Shown piece by piece: positions 41,757 to 49,847 of a stretch of 64,000 nucleotides of DNA (position 1 is its first letter; each line of letters begins with the position of its first letter). A program made the translations under genes and the position numbers. The DNA comes from Eubacteriaceae bacterium CHKCI004 (GTDB taxonomy: Bacteria; Bacillota; Clostridia; Lachnospirales; Lachnospiraceae): NCBI GenBank assembly GCA_900016875.1, contig FCNR01000054.1:1-64000 (forward strand), read 5' to 3'. The notes under the pieces were generated by a model. It saw nothing but the letters and a program-made list of their open reading frames with translations. It was not told the DNA's origin and did not search any database.

Positions 41757-41987
41757 ATGGAAAAACTGATTACACGAAAAGAAGCTGCCAGAATCCTGGG
41801 AATCAGCATTGCGACCTTGGATGCGGCCCGTAACAACGGCTTGATTTCTTATGTTCAGTATGTGCAGAACGGTTGTGTATATTTTACTGATATGGGCCTT
41901 CAGGAGTATATCGCAAAATGCACCCACCGGGCAAAACCGATGGAAAAGAATGCGACTTACCGCAAGACCCGGAACGCCGGAGCATGA
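41757..41987 (+). CDS. xis: Excisionase-like HTH protein
   Basis: A 76-residue protein with a MerR/excisionase-type winged HTH (LITRKEAARILGISIATLDA, residues 4-23) and a basic tail. It precedes the integrase pair by 83 bp and should direct excision by bending DNA at the element ends. GGAGGG lies upstream of the start. The element B copy at 56,990-57,220 is about 85 percent identical in protein. Confidence 0.88.
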   Translation: MEKLITRKEAARILGISIATLDAARNNGLISYVQYVQNGCVYFTDMGLQEYIAKCTHRAKPMEKNATYRKTRNAGA

Positions 41988-42070
41988 GCCAATCCGTATC
42001 CTTGCTGGAACTGAAGATCTCTGATAAAACAAAGATACAGCGCTGGAGATTATTTTAGGAGGTGACGGAA

Positions 42071-43285
42071 TTGGCAAAAAGGAAAATGATAATTCCTGAA
42101 TATGGAACGGTTATAAAAAAAGGTGTCCTGTATTACAGAACAAGAATCAAAGATGCAGATGGAAAACTCGTTGCCCTTTATGCAAGAACGCCCGAAGAAC
42201 TTTATAATAAGGAAACGATTGCGTTGGAGCAGATTGAGAACGCCACATTTCATCGAAAAACACCCACGGTTGCAGAGTATTGTGAGAAATGGCTGTTGAT
42301 GCAGTCTGTTCATGTTCGTACCACGACTTTGACGGACTATACCTCAAAGGTACGGCGTCATATCATTGCGGAATTAGGTGATAAGCGGATGGGAGAGGTC
42401 AGCCTGGATGATATTCAGCTTGCACTTGTCTCTGTTTCAAAAAAATCTGCATCGGTATATAAGTCGGTCGTGATCCTGTATAAATCTATTTTCCGTGCAG
42501 CAAAGGAAAGCCGGATTATAGATAATAACCCGACGATCTATCTAACGACAAAGGGTGGCGGCGTTCCGCAGAAAGATAAAGCGGCGCTGACAGACGAGCA
42601 GGTCGAGCGCTTATTGGATGCGGTGGAAGGACTGCCAACCTATGTGTTTGTGATGCTTGGATTGTACGCAGGCTTGCGGCGGGAAGAAATCCTCGCCCTG
42701 AAATGGGATTCGGTCTATCTTGATGGAAACTTTCCTTATTTAACAGTGCGGAGAGCATGGCATACAGAAAACAACAGGCCGGTGATTCTGGAAGAATTAA
42801 AAACGAAGGCTGCCGAGCGAAATATTCCACTGCCGACCTGTTTGGCTGAGTGCCTGAAAGAGACAAAGGAAAATTCGACTTCGGAGTATGTGGTGCCGAA
42901 CCGGGACGGCGATCCGCTGTCCTATACGCAGTTTAAGCGGCTGTGGCAGTATGTTGTCACCAGAACAGTCAAGGAACGGTCCTACTACCGATATGAGGAT
43001 GGAAAGCGGGTAAAGCATACGGTCACACCTGTTCTTGGAGAAAAGGCGGCGCATAACGGTAATGTTGTTTACAGCCTGGACTTTGAAGTAACACCGCATC
43101 AGTTGCGACACACCTACATCACGAATCTGATTCATTCGTCGGTAGACCCCAAAACGGTGCAATACCTGGCAGGCCATGAAAGCAGCAAAATTACCATGGA
43201 CATTTACGCAAAGGTCAAATACAACAGGCCGGATGAGCTGGTCAGAACGATGGGTAACGCATTTTCGCAATGGGATTCAGTGTGA
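42071..43285 (+). CDS. int: Tyrosine integrase 1, element A
   Basis: A 404-residue tyrosine recombinase: N-terminal arm-binding domain (PEYGTVIKKGVLYYRTRIKD), core-binding domain (PTVAEYCEKWLLMQSVHVRT), and catalytic domain with Arg in GLYAGLRREEILAL, HQLRHTYITN, LAGHESS and nucleophile Tyr in TMDIYAKVKYN. All catalytic residues are present. TTG at 42,071 is taken as start because TAGGAGGTGA is 6 nt upstream. It is followed after 156 bp by a second integrase of the same family. Confidence 0.93.
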   Translation: MAKRKMIIPEYGTVIKKGVLYYRTRIKDADGKLVALYARTPEELYNKETIALEQIENATFHRKTPTVAEYCEKWLLMQSVHVRTTTLTDYTSKVRRHIIAELGDKRMGEVSLDDIQLALVSVSKKSASVYKSVVILYKSIFRAAKESRIIDNNPTIYLTTKGGGVPQKDKAALTDEQVERLLDAVEGLPTYVFVMLGLYAGLRREEILALKWDSVYLDGNFPYLTVRRAWHTENNRPVILEELKTKAAERNIPLPTCLAECLKETKENSTSEYVVPNRDGDPLSYTQFKRLWQYVVTRTVKERSYYRYEDGKRVKHTVTPVLGEKAAHNGNVVYSLDFEVTPHQLRHTYITNLIHSSVDPKTVQYLAGHESSKITMDIYAKVKYNRPDELVRTMGNAFSQWDSV

Positions 43286-43441
43286 GCATAAAATAACAAA
43301 CGCGAAAACGAAGCAGGAGCGAGGCAAGGATGTCTCGCTCTTTGCTTTACATAGGCCGTATCTTTGATTAAGTCTGTACTTTCTGATAAAAAGAGAGTGT
43401 AGATACGGAAACTGCACGTTATCAGGAAAGGAAGGTCAAAG

Positions 43442-44653
43442 ATGGCGAAAATGAAAACAGAGGTTCCGCAGTACGGAACCATTATGCAAAAAGGAATCCA
43501 GTATTACAGAACCCGGATCATGGACGCAGATGGCAAGCAGGTGAGTTTGTATGCTGCTACTTGCGAAGAATTATATGAGAAGCAATTAGAAGCGCGGCGA
43601 CAGGTGGAGGAGATCATCTTTCGTCGGCAGCATCCGACAGTGGCCGAGTATTGTCAGAAGTGGCTGCTGATGCAGTCGGCAAAGGTATCTGCTTCTACAT
43701 TGAGAGGATATACTGCTGACATGAAGAACTATATCATTAAGCCTTTGGGTGAGATGTATATGGAAGAAGTGACCGCAGATGATATTCGGCTGGCGCTTGT
43801 ACCGCTGTCAAAAAAATCGGAGGGGTTATACAGCACAGTAAATATGCTTCTCAAGTGTATTTTCTACTCGGCAGAGCGCAGCCAGATACTTGAGCATAAC
43901 CCCTGTGTAGGAATATCGGGAAAGGGCGGAAAGCCAGCGAAAAAGAGGGAGGCATTGACAGATCAGCAGGTAGAAGTGCTTCTGGATACGGTCAGGGAGC
44001 TTCCTCCCTACTTGTTCATTATGCTTGGGTTATATTCCGGTCTGCGCCGGGAAGAAATCCTTGCGCTGCAATGGGACTGTGTATTCCTGGACGAGTCTAC
44101 TCCCTATATCTCGGTAAGGCGAGCATGGCGCACGGAACATAACAGACCCGTGATTTCCACTGTTCTAAAGACCAAGGCGGCTAAAAGGGATATTCCGATT
44201 CCCAAGTGCTTGGTGGACTGCCTGCGTGAAGCCAAAACAGCATCAAAGTCGGACTATGTGATTTCGGATAGCGAAGGACAGCCGTTAGCTGCATCGCAAT
44301 TTCAAAGGGTATGGCAGTATGTAGTTGTTCGGTCTACCAAGCCGCGCAACTACTATAAGTATGTGAATGGGCAGAGCATCAAGTACACGGTTACACCAAC
44401 GCTGGGCATGACACAGAGGAATCAACCCAAAATCAAATATACGCTGGATTTTGATGTGACCCCACACCAGCTCCGGCACACATACATCACGAACCTGCTT
44501 TATGCCGGAGTTGATCCCAAGACGGTTCAGTATCTTGCAGGACATGAAAACAGCAAAACAACTATGGACATCTATGCTAAGGTCAAGTATAATAAGCCAG
44601 AGGAGTTGTTCAGTGTAGTAAACGGTGCTTTTCATCAGAACGCTGCTGATTGA
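43442..44653 (+). CDS. int: Tyrosine integrase 2, element A
   Basis: A 403-residue tyrosine recombinase with the same domain order as integrase 1 (PQYGTIMQKGIQYYRTRIMD; PTVAEYCQKWLLMQSAKVSA) and an intact catalytic set (GLYSGLRREEILAL, HQLRHTYITN, LAGHENSKTTMDIYAKVKYN). It starts after AGGAAAGGAAGG and ends 98 bp before the attachment site. It is closer to integrase 2 of element B (58,662-59,873) than to its own neighbour, so the pair arose before the two elements separated. Confidence 0.93.
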   Translation: MAKMKTEVPQYGTIMQKGIQYYRTRIMDADGKQVSLYAATCEELYEKQLEARRQVEEIIFRRQHPTVAEYCQKWLLMQSAKVSASTLRGYTADMKNYIIKPLGEMYMEEVTADDIRLALVPLSKKSEGLYSTVNMLLKCIFYSAERSQILEHNPCVGISGKGGKPAKKREALTDQQVEVLLDTVRELPPYLFIMLGLYSGLRREEILALQWDCVFLDESTPYISVRRAWRTEHNRPVISTVLKTKAAKRDIPIPKCLVDCLREAKTASKSDYVISDSEGQPLAASQFQRVWQYVVVRSTKPRNYYKYVNGQSIKYTVTPTLGMTQRNQPKIKYTLDFDVTPHQLRHTYITNLLYAGVDPKTVQYLAGHENSKTTMDIYAKVKYNKPEELFSVVNGAFHQNAAD

Positions 44654-44671
44654 AAAACAGCCATTTTCCGT

Positions 44672-44690
44672 GGTTACCACATAGGATAAC
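44672..44690 (+). repeat. Candidate integrase arm site, right end of element A
   Basis: GGTTACCACATAGGATAAC resembles the repeats at 44,918, 44,959 and 59,890 (pattern GGTTA, 4-6 nt, ATAGGA, C/T, AAC). Confidence 0.5.
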
Positions 44691-44751
44691 TGAACAGCGA
44701 AAAGTCCGGAAAAGCCCGAAATACCAAGGAAAAACGGCTCAAAAACGAGCG

Positions 44752-44802
44752 CAGTACGGTCTCAAGGCAGCCCGTCGCGCTCCGCAGTTCAGCAAGCGCT
44801 GA
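44752..44802 (+). other. Attachment site A/B: rpsI 3' end copy
   Basis: Reads QYGLKAARRAPQFSKR and stops at TGA, the C-terminus of ribosomal protein S9. It shares AGTACGGTCTCAAG (44,753-44,766) exactly with the right junction (59,970-59,983), then encodes the same peptide with other codons. It is therefore the right end of element A joined to the left end of element B. Confidence 0.88.
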
Positions 44803-44821
44803 TTTCAGTTCAAAACAGCTC

Positions 44822-44857
44822 AAAAAACCCCGAAACCATGCGGTTTTCGGGGTTTTT
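44822..44857. terminator. Bidirectional terminator after the rpsI copy
   Basis: Inverted repeat AAAAACCCCGAAA with TTTCGGGGTTTTT around a short loop, 20 bp after the S9 stop; suited to end rpsI transcription when element B is integrated next to rpsI. Confidence 0.85.
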
Positions 44858-44917
44858 CCTTTTCAGATTGTTTGCCCTGTTTTGGCATAGTCTGACCTGT
44901 TTTAACCCGATTTTTAT

Positions 44918-44936
44918 GGGTTAAATAAAGGACAAC
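44918..44936 (+). repeat. Candidate integrase arm site, left end of element B (1)
   Basis: GGGTTAAATAAAGGACAAC, a near repeat of 44,959-44,978 on the same strand. Confidence 0.55.
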
Positions 44937-44958
44937 CACCCCTAAAATGAGGGCTAAT

Positions 44959-44978
44959 GGGTTAAATAATAGGACAAC
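44959..44978 (+). repeat. Candidate integrase arm site, left end of element B (2)
   Basis: GGGTTAAATAATAGGACAAC; also matches the right-end repeat at 59,890-59,908 with two changes and one gap. Confidence 0.55.
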
Positions 44979-45162
44979 TTTTTTGGCCTTTCCCTCTCCC
45001 CCAAGGTCGTTTTTTCCTTTTAAGCCCTCTGCATTTTTATGCAAAATCGGTTTGGCAGAGTTTGACCAAATATGAACAAATGAATATGATTTTATTGCGA
45101 AAGCGTTCAGTGTACCTGCTGGGCGCTTTTTGCATTTCCAGGGACTAATGTTCCGGGATCAG

Positions 45163-45206
45163 AAAAAGCCGTCACTCTTTTTATCGAAAGAAGTGGCGGC
45201 TTTTTC
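45163..45206. terminator. Hairpin upstream of parA
   Basis: AAAAAGCCG/CGGCTTTTT-type inverted repeat with an inner CACT/AGTG pairing and T run, 46 bp before parA; a terminator insulating parA from transcription entering from the attachment side. Confidence 0.7.
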
Positions 45207-45251
45207 TATTTCCAGAACCGAACGCAATCAACAGAAACGAGGTGAAACATA

Positions 45252-45629
45252 ATGAACACGCAAATCATCGCCGTCGCCAACCAGAAGGGCGGCGTCGGCA
45301 AAACGACCACCTGCGCCAACTTAGGGATAGGGCTGGCCCAGGCCGGAAAGAAAGTGCTGCTGGTGGATGCTGACCCCCAGGCCAGCCTGACCATCAGCCT
45401 GGGCAACCCGCAGCCGGACAAGCTGCCCTTCACCCTCTCGGACGCGATGGGCCGCATCCTGATGGACGAGCCGCTCCGCCCCAGTGAGGGCATCCTACAC
45501 CACCCGGAGGGCGTGGACCTGATGCCCGCCGACATCCAGCTCTCCGGCATGGAGGTCAGCTTGGTGAACGCCATGAGCCGGGAGACCATCCTGCGGCAGT
45601 ATCTGGACACGCTCAAAGGACAGTACTCT
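45252..45629 (+). pseudogene. parA: parA partition ATPase, 3' end deleted
   Basis: The first 126 codons encode a ParA/Soj ATPase: deviant Walker [16 protein letters not shown] at residues 9-23, A-prime motif [10 protein letters not shown] near residue 37, and [11 protein letters not shown]. At about 45,628 the sequence switches to the helicase gene (ctgaccgacaagg), after which the parA frame reads meaningless sequence to a stop at 45,743. The missing part includes the Walker B region and the C-terminal half, so the product is inactive. Confidence 0.9.
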
Positions 45630-46149
45630 GACCGACAAGGAGAACGCCGGTGCTGCCCTGCTGGACGCTTGCAAGGAGGTCAAAGGGTCCGACCCGGTGC
45701 TGGTGGGCAGCTATCGAGGGTTTGCCATGTCAGTGGAATTTAACTTTTTTTCAAAGGAGTATACGCTCCTGCTGAAAGGCCAGATGACCCACCGGGCGGC
45801 CCTGGGCACCGACCCGCGCGGCAACCTGACCCGCATCGACAATGCCCTGGCGCAGATGCCCCAGCGGCTGAAGGCGGTGAAGGACCAGCTGGACAATCTC
45901 TACCAGCAGCAGGCCGCCGCCAAAGCCGAAGTGGGCAAGCCCTTTCCCCAGGAACAGGAGCTGCGGGACAAGTCCGCCCGGCTGGCCGAGCTGGATGTAT
46001 TGCTGAACATGGACGGCCGGGGCCGACCTGCGCCGGAAGCGGTGCTTGCCAAGAGCAACCGCCCCTCGGTGCTGGAAGGGCTGAAACGCCCGGTACCGCC
46101 GCGCAGCCCGGACAAGAAACCCAAACACCACGGACAGGAGGTGCGATAA
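45628..46149 (+). pseudogene. Last 173 codons of the giant helicase gene
   Basis: From [20 protein letters not shown] onward this matches the end of the element A helicase (21,907-22,424) at about 80 percent of residues, up to KPKHHGQEVR. Methylase and helicase domains are absent. A GTG at 45,697 could start a 150-residue remnant but has no clear ribosome-binding site. It marks the right edge of the deletion that joined parA to the mobilisation genes. Confidence 0.9.
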
Positions 46150-46150
46150 C

Positions 46151-46903
46151 ATGAATACCGACAAAAACACGGCCCTCTATGAGAAGATGACCGCCGAACA
46201 AGACAAGTTCCGGGACTGGCTGAAAAACCAGCCCCCGGAGGAAATTCTAAAGCATACCTACGAGTACACGGTCCGAGAGGACATTTTGATGGCAATGGAG
46301 GAACTGGATCTGCCCCAAAGCCGAGCCGCCGCACTGCTGGCGTCCCCGTCCCCGCTGGCGGATGTCTACAAGGAGTTTGCCGACCGGGAGACTTCCTACA
46401 TGGATATGGTGCGGGACAGCATCGAGCAGCGGGCCGAGGCGGCGCTGGATGCTCAGCGGGAACGGCCGCTCTACCGGCACGACGCCGCCTATGCCCGCGA
46501 ACAGGGTGATGCGCGGCAGGACTATCTGCGGTTCCAGCCGCTGACGCCGGAGGAAATCCACGCCGAGGCCGCCCGGCTCTTGCAGGAGCTTCGTGCGCCG
46601 GATACCCCCAACAGCCCCCACGGCACCCACTACATGGCCCGCGTGTCGCCGGACTTTCTGGCCCGCGCAGGCACCCAGGCCCACGACCAGCTGATGGCAC
46701 TGTTGCCGTTCCGCAGCCTGGTAATCACCGGGATGGTGGACCGGCCCGGCACCTATGTCACGATCCTGGCCAAAGAGGACCGCAGCAAGGAGCTGCGCCA
46801 GCGCCGCCCCTCGGTCCGCCGCCAGCTGAAACAGGAGCCTCGCCCCGCTGAAAAGCCGGAGAAAAAATCCCCTGCGCATAAGAAAAAGGAGCCGGAGCGG
46901 TGA
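46151..46903 (+). CDS. DUF3848 domain protein
   Basis: A 250-residue protein whose first 95 residues match the element A relative (22,426-23,232): MNTDKNTALYEKMTAEQDKF and HTYEYTVREDILMAMEELDL. The C-terminal half differs: instead of DUF3849 it has a QPLTPEEIHAEAARLLQELR segment and a Lys-rich tail. GGAGGTGCG precedes the start. It overlaps mobC by 4 bp. Function unknown. Confidence 0.8.
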   Translation: MNTDKNTALYEKMTAEQDKFRDWLKNQPPEEILKHTYEYTVREDILMAMEELDLPQSRAAALLASPSPLADVYKEFADRETSYMDMVRDSIEQRAEAALDAQRERPLYRHDAAYAREQGDARQDYLRFQPLTPEEIHAEAARLLQELRAPDTPNSPHGTHYMARVSPDFLARAGTQAHDQLMALLPFRSLVITGMVDRPGTYVTILAKEDRSKELRQRRPSVRRQLKQEPRPAEKPEKKSPAHKKKEPER

Positions 46904-47244
46904 GCGGCCCCAAGCGCAAACGGGAGGTGCAGCTGAACTTCCGGGTCTCGCCGGAAGAACTGGCGCTGATTGAGCAGAAGATGGCCCAGCTAGGGACAAA
47001 GAACAGGGAAGCCTATCTGCGCAAGATGGCCCTGGACGGGTATGTGGTGCGCCTGGAACTGCCGGAGCTGAAAGAGCTGGTCTCCCTGATGCGCTATTCC
47101 AGCAACAACCTCAATCAGCTGACCCGCCGCGTGCATGAGACCGGGCGTATTTATGACACCGACTTGGAGGATATATCCCGGCGGCAGGAGGCTTTGTGGG
47201 ATGGGGTGCATCAGGTATTGACCCAACTGGCAAAGCTGGCGTGA
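46900..47244 (+). CDS. mobC: MobC-like mobilisation protein
   Basis: A 114-residue relative of the element A MobC, with FRVSPEELALIEQKMAQLGT and MRYSSNNLNQLTRRVHETGR. It starts at GTG 46,900, overlapping the previous stop, and is followed by a terminator. Retention in this deleted element supports mobilisability. Confidence 0.88.
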   Translation: MSGPKRKREVQLNFRVSPEELALIEQKMAQLGTKNREAYLRKMALDGYVVRLELPELKELVSLMRYSSNNLNQLTRRVHETGRIYDTDLEDISRRQEALWDGVHQVLTQLAKLA

Positions 47245-47265
47245 CAGGGGCATACGCCCCTGCTG

Positions 47266-47317
47266 AGAGGGAGGTCCGGCGCGTGCAGGCTTGCTGCGCT
47301 GGGCCTCCCTCTTTTTT
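47266..47317 (+). terminator. Intrinsic terminator after mobC
   Basis: AGAGGGAGG pairs with CCTCCCTCT across a GC-rich inner stem, followed by TTTTTTCTTT; counterpart of 23,595-23,642. Confidence 0.8.
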
Positions 47318-47385
47318 CTTTGCCCGTATCGTTGCAGTTTTGTATGACATCGAGGATAATGGAGACAGAAACGAGGTGATGGCTG

Positions 47386-47691
47386 ATGCTGACGTTTGAA
47401 AATGTTTTGACGGTGTTCCGGGATTACCTGCGGCAAGACCTGGAGGAAGAAGTCCTCCCATGTAGGCGCGGCTATGTACGATTGACCTGGAACAAGGATT
47501 CCCGCTACTGCGTGGACGGCATCCTCTGCCGGACCCCGGAGGAACTGTTTGATCTGCTGCTCACGGATTACCAGGACTTTGAATTGCTCCGCCGGACGAA
47601 AGGCCGACGGGAAGTTACAGAGGCCGATGAAAAAGCCGTGGAAGAACTGTGCCAGTCATACCTGGACTGGCGGAAGGAGGCGCTGAAATGA
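47386..47691 (+). CDS. Conserved hypothetical protein, ICE paralogue family (MTFEKVLE type)
   Basis: A 101-residue protein, MLTFENVLTVFRDYLRQDLE, close relative of 23,726-24,031 with the same LEEEVLPCR-GY and DSRYCVDG motifs. It overlaps the next membrane-protein gene by 4 bp, keeping the two-gene unit of element A. No recognised domain. Confidence 0.7.
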   Translation: MLTFENVLTVFRDYLRQDLEEEVLPCRRGYVRLTWNKDSRYCVDGILCRTPEELFDLLLTDYQDFELLRRTKGRREVTEADEKAVEELCQSYLDWRKEALK

Positions 47692-47999
47692 GAGCTATAT
47701 GGTTTATCTTGAAACTGGGGTTGAAAATCCTTGCTGCGCCGGTGGTGCTGGCGCTGGCCCTGTTCACCTGGGTGTGCTTCGGGCTGCTGTATGTATCCAG
47801 CTTTATTTTTGGCCTGGCCTCCACGGTGGTGGCGCTGCTGGGGATCGCGGTGCTGGTGACCTACTCGCCGCAGAATGGCATCATCCTGCTGGTGATCGCC
47901 TTCCTGGTCAGCCCGGTGGGCCTGCCGATGGCCGCCGCCTGGTTACTTGGCAAGGTGCAGGATCTGCGGTACATGATCCAGGATGCAGTATATGGCTAA
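47688..47999 (+). CDS. Small membrane protein (CD1845-like)
   Basis: A 103-residue hydrophobic protein starting MRAIWFILKLGLKILAAPVV, near-identical in layout to 24,028-24,339. GGAAGGAGG precedes the start. Function unknown. Confidence 0.75.
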   Translation: MRAIWFILKLGLKILAAPVVLALALFTWVCFGLLYVSSFIFGLASTVVALLGIAVLVTYSPQNGIILLVIAFLVSPVGLPMAAAWLLGKVQDLRYMIQDAVYG

Positions 48000-48012
48000 A
48001 TAGAAAACACAG

Positions 48013-48042
48013 AATTGCCGGGAGTGAGTGCCCGGCAATTTT
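48013..48042 (+). terminator. Terminator after the membrane-protein gene
   Basis: Perfect 10-bp stem AATTGCCGGG/CCCGGCAATT followed by TT. Confidence 0.8.
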
Positions 48043-48118
48043 CGACTTTACTTTTATGCTAATTTCATAGATAAGATTAGCACGAAAGTAAAGTTTACTT
48101 CCGTCAAAAGCGCAAAAA

Positions 48119-48160
48119 AATCAGGGTGTCGGAGTGTGTGATTTCTCCGGCACCCTGATT
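48119..48160 (-). terminator. Terminator of the AlbA_2-type gene
   Basis: 16-bp stem AATCAGGGTGTCGGAG/CTCCGGCACCCTGATT with one wobble, just after the minus-strand stop; an A run on the plus strand gives the T run in that direction. Confidence 0.85.
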
Positions 48161-48164
48161 GAGT

Positions 48165-49622
48165 TTAATTGCCCGGTGTAGCTTTTTTTATGGCCACATA
48201 CTTTTGATGTTGGCTTCGAGGCTTATCCGGGATGGTCATTTGCAACTGCCCCTGATCCAGTAGTGGCCGCAAGTAGCGTTTTGTAAATCCTTTTGTATTT
48301 TTATATCCACAATGTTCTGCAATTTCCGCTTTGGAGCGTGGTGCTGCGCAAAAGGCTAAAATCTGATTCGCAAGCGTCACTTGGGTCTCCACTTGGGTCC
48401 TCACTTGGGTCTCCACTTGGGTCCCGTCCTTCGGCCCAACCTTTTCCACCGCAACCGGGGCCAGCGGAACCACCGTGCGGAACACATCGCCCTCGATAAA
48501 TTCCGGCGTCCCGCCGGAGTAGAGCTTCGTGTATTTGTAAGTATTTCGCATCCCGGACCCTAGCTCGTCCGCCAGTCCGATCTCTCGGAACACTTTGGAG
48601 ATGGGCGGATTCTTGGCATACGGCTCAAAGGAGGATAGATGCAGGGCACCATGCCCGTGAGAACGGTTGGCATTTTCGGTATAGAGCCGGTCGCGCTCGA
48701 TCACAAACTTTGCCACATAGCCGCTGGAGTAATCCCGGTGAGCCAGGCTGTTGGAACAGATTTCGCGCAGGATACGGTCTCTGGCGCTGACGCTCTGGAC
48801 GCCCTCCTGCACAAAAGGGTCGCTGAGGTGCTTTTGGCCGAAAGCAATCAGCCGGTCATAGGTTTCCAGCAGATTGGTGATGATAACGTCCCGGTCATCG
48901 TAACGGTCCACGTTTTCTACCCGGAAGATGGCGTCCGTCTTGTGCTGCGGCAGCACGGACAGGATCGTGGAGTCCTTGCCAAACAGGAGAATCGCCGCCA
49001 GGGTGATGCCTTCTATCTGCCGTTCGGGGTCTTTCAAAATCAGCCCGGCGCTGCGCAGCAGTTCTTCATCCGATAGGGACTTCCACGGATGGTTGGCCGT
49101 GCGGCTGGCGGTCATGGCTCTGGCGCGCTCAATCAGGTCGGGACGCAGGTCCTCCATTTGGAAACGCGTCACTTTGTTGACAAAATAGCTGCCGCTTTTC
49201 CGGGCGTACAACTGGTACACCAGGTCAGAATTGTCGGTTATATCAATATCCGCTTCGTGGTTGCGGTCAAAAATGCGTCCGTGGTGGCGGCAGACCTGGC
49301 TGCCGGACGGCACCTGAATGACCAGCAAGGTACGACCATTCACCGCACAGGTTTCCGGCTGCAAGTAAAGAGGCGGATTGATTTTCTGCCCGTTGTTGAT
49401 GGAAGTCACAAAGTCCTTTTTCATGCGGTCCACTGCGTCCGGGGCGACGCCCAAAATTTCCCCACTGTCTTTGACGCCCAGGAGGATGGTGCCACCGTCC
49501 CGGTTGGAAAACGAGCAGACGGTATCGTAAACATCCTTTGTGATCTCGGTAGTGGATTTCTTAAACTCCACCTGGATGTTTTCGCCGCCTTGAATCAGTT
49601 TCAGAAGTTCGGTTTCTGTCAT
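48165..49622 (-). CDS. Schlafen/AlbA_2 DNA-binding ATP-binding-type regulator
   Basis: A 485-residue protein. The N-terminal AlbA_2 (Schlafen-type) domain shows VEFKKSTTEITKDVYDTVCS and FSNRDGGTILLGVKD; the middle matches the ATP-binding helicase-like C-terminal domain usual in this family (REICSNSLAHRDYSSGYVAK); a winged helix closes the protein (SKAEIAEHCGYKNTKGFTKR). Between them is a fourfold TQVx repeat. It sits in the slot that holds the HTH/SLOG/AbiE islet in element A. Possible roles are regulation or defence; relatives occur in both settings. Confidence 0.82.
   Translation of the reverse strand: MTETELLKLIQGGENIQVEFKKSTTEITKDVYDTVCSFSNRDGGTILLGVKDSGEILGVAPDAVDRMKKDFVTSINNGQKINPPLYLQPETCAVNGRTLLVIQVPSGSQVCRHHGRIFDRNHEADIDITDNSDLVYQLYARKSGSYFVNKVTRFQMEDLRPDLIERARAMTASRTANHPWKSLSDEELLRSAGLILKDPERQIEGITLAAILLFGKDSTILSVLPQHKTDAIFRVENVDRYDDRDVIITNLLETYDRLIAFGQKHLSDPFVQEGVQSVSARDRILREICSNSLAHRDYSSGYVAKFVIERDRLYTENANRSHGHGALHLSSFEPYAKNPPISKVFREIGLADELGSGMRNTYKYTKLYSGGTPEFIEGDVFRTVVPLAPVAVEKVGPKDGTQVETQVRTQVETQVTLANQILAFCAAPRSKAEIAEHCGYKNTKGFTKRYLRPLLDQGQLQMTIPDKPRSQHQKYVAIKKATPGN
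48378..48425 (-). repeat. Four tandem 12-bp coding repeats
   Basis: CACTTGGGTCYY units in four perfect-register copies encode TQV(E/R/T) four times in the AlbA_2-type protein. Such in-frame repeats often vary in copy number by slippage. Confidence 0.85.
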
Positions 49623-49663
49623 AGGAGCAACAGCCCCCTTTCGATGTGGATTTATACGTTCTT

Positions 49664-49692
49664 ATTATACGGGATTTTTCACGCATTATCAA
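49664..49692 (-). promoter_or_regulatory. Promoter of the AlbA_2-type gene
   Basis: On the minus strand TTGATA (49,687-49,692), a 17-bp spacer and a consensus TATAAT (49,664-49,669), 42 bp before the start codon. Confidence 0.8.
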
Positions 49693-49810
49693 ACCCATTC
49701 TGCGTGGGTATATAATTCTGAAATGGTTCTCTGTGATTCTAGAAAATGCAGACAGTGTCAGGCGAATTAAGCTGCGATTCGGCACCGCCTTTGATCAGTC
49801 AAATCAATTC

Positions 49811-49827
49811 GACAGATAGTGTCTGTC
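49811..49827. promoter_or_regulatory. Short inverted repeat before relaxase B
   Basis: GACAGA/TCTGTC with a 5-nt spacer, 20 bp before the relaxase start; GACAGTGTC occurs again at 49,751-49,759. Possible operator of the relaxase gene. Confidence 0.35.
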
Positions 49828-49847
49828 AAAAAGGAGGGAAAATCATT

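Larger units (their letters stand above)
1..44766 (+). mobile_element. Element A: Tn1549-like ICE, left end outside the window
   Basis: A contiguous run of conjugation, DNA-processing, mobilisation, cargo and recombination genes ends at an rpsI-type attachment copy. Gene order (TrbL, PrgI, VirB4, CHAP hydrolase, DUF4315, DUF4366, topoisomerase III, CHC2/ArdC, TTRAP, giant helicase, DUF3848, MobC, relaxase) follows Tn1549/CTn elements of Clostridia. The left end, expected to hold parA and the VirD4 coupling protein, is not in the window. The right limit is placed in a 14-bp stretch (44,753-44,766) shared with the next junction; the exact crossover inside it is unknown. Loss of the start of Maff2 raises doubt about full transfer ability. 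Confidence 0.85.
44654..45251. other. Junction of elements A and B: attachment site, repeats, terminators, no gene
   Basis: No coding sequence was found. The region holds the rpsI-type attachment copy, integrase arm-type repeats, a terminator just after the attachment copy and a second hairpin before parA. A minus-strand 74-codon frame crosses the terminator and repeats and is rejected. Confidence 0.7.

Noticed and set aside
44752..44802. A tRNA gene as the integration target
   Set aside because: No cloverleaf can be drawn; the sequence encodes the S9 C-terminus instead.
44820..45044. 74-codon minus-strand frame at the element B left end
   Set aside because: It crosses a strong terminator and both arm-type repeats, is Lys-rich at random, and has no start signal.
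48378..48425. Possible CRISPR-like repeat
   Set aside because: Repeats are 12 bp, contiguous without spacers, and in frame within a coding sequence.
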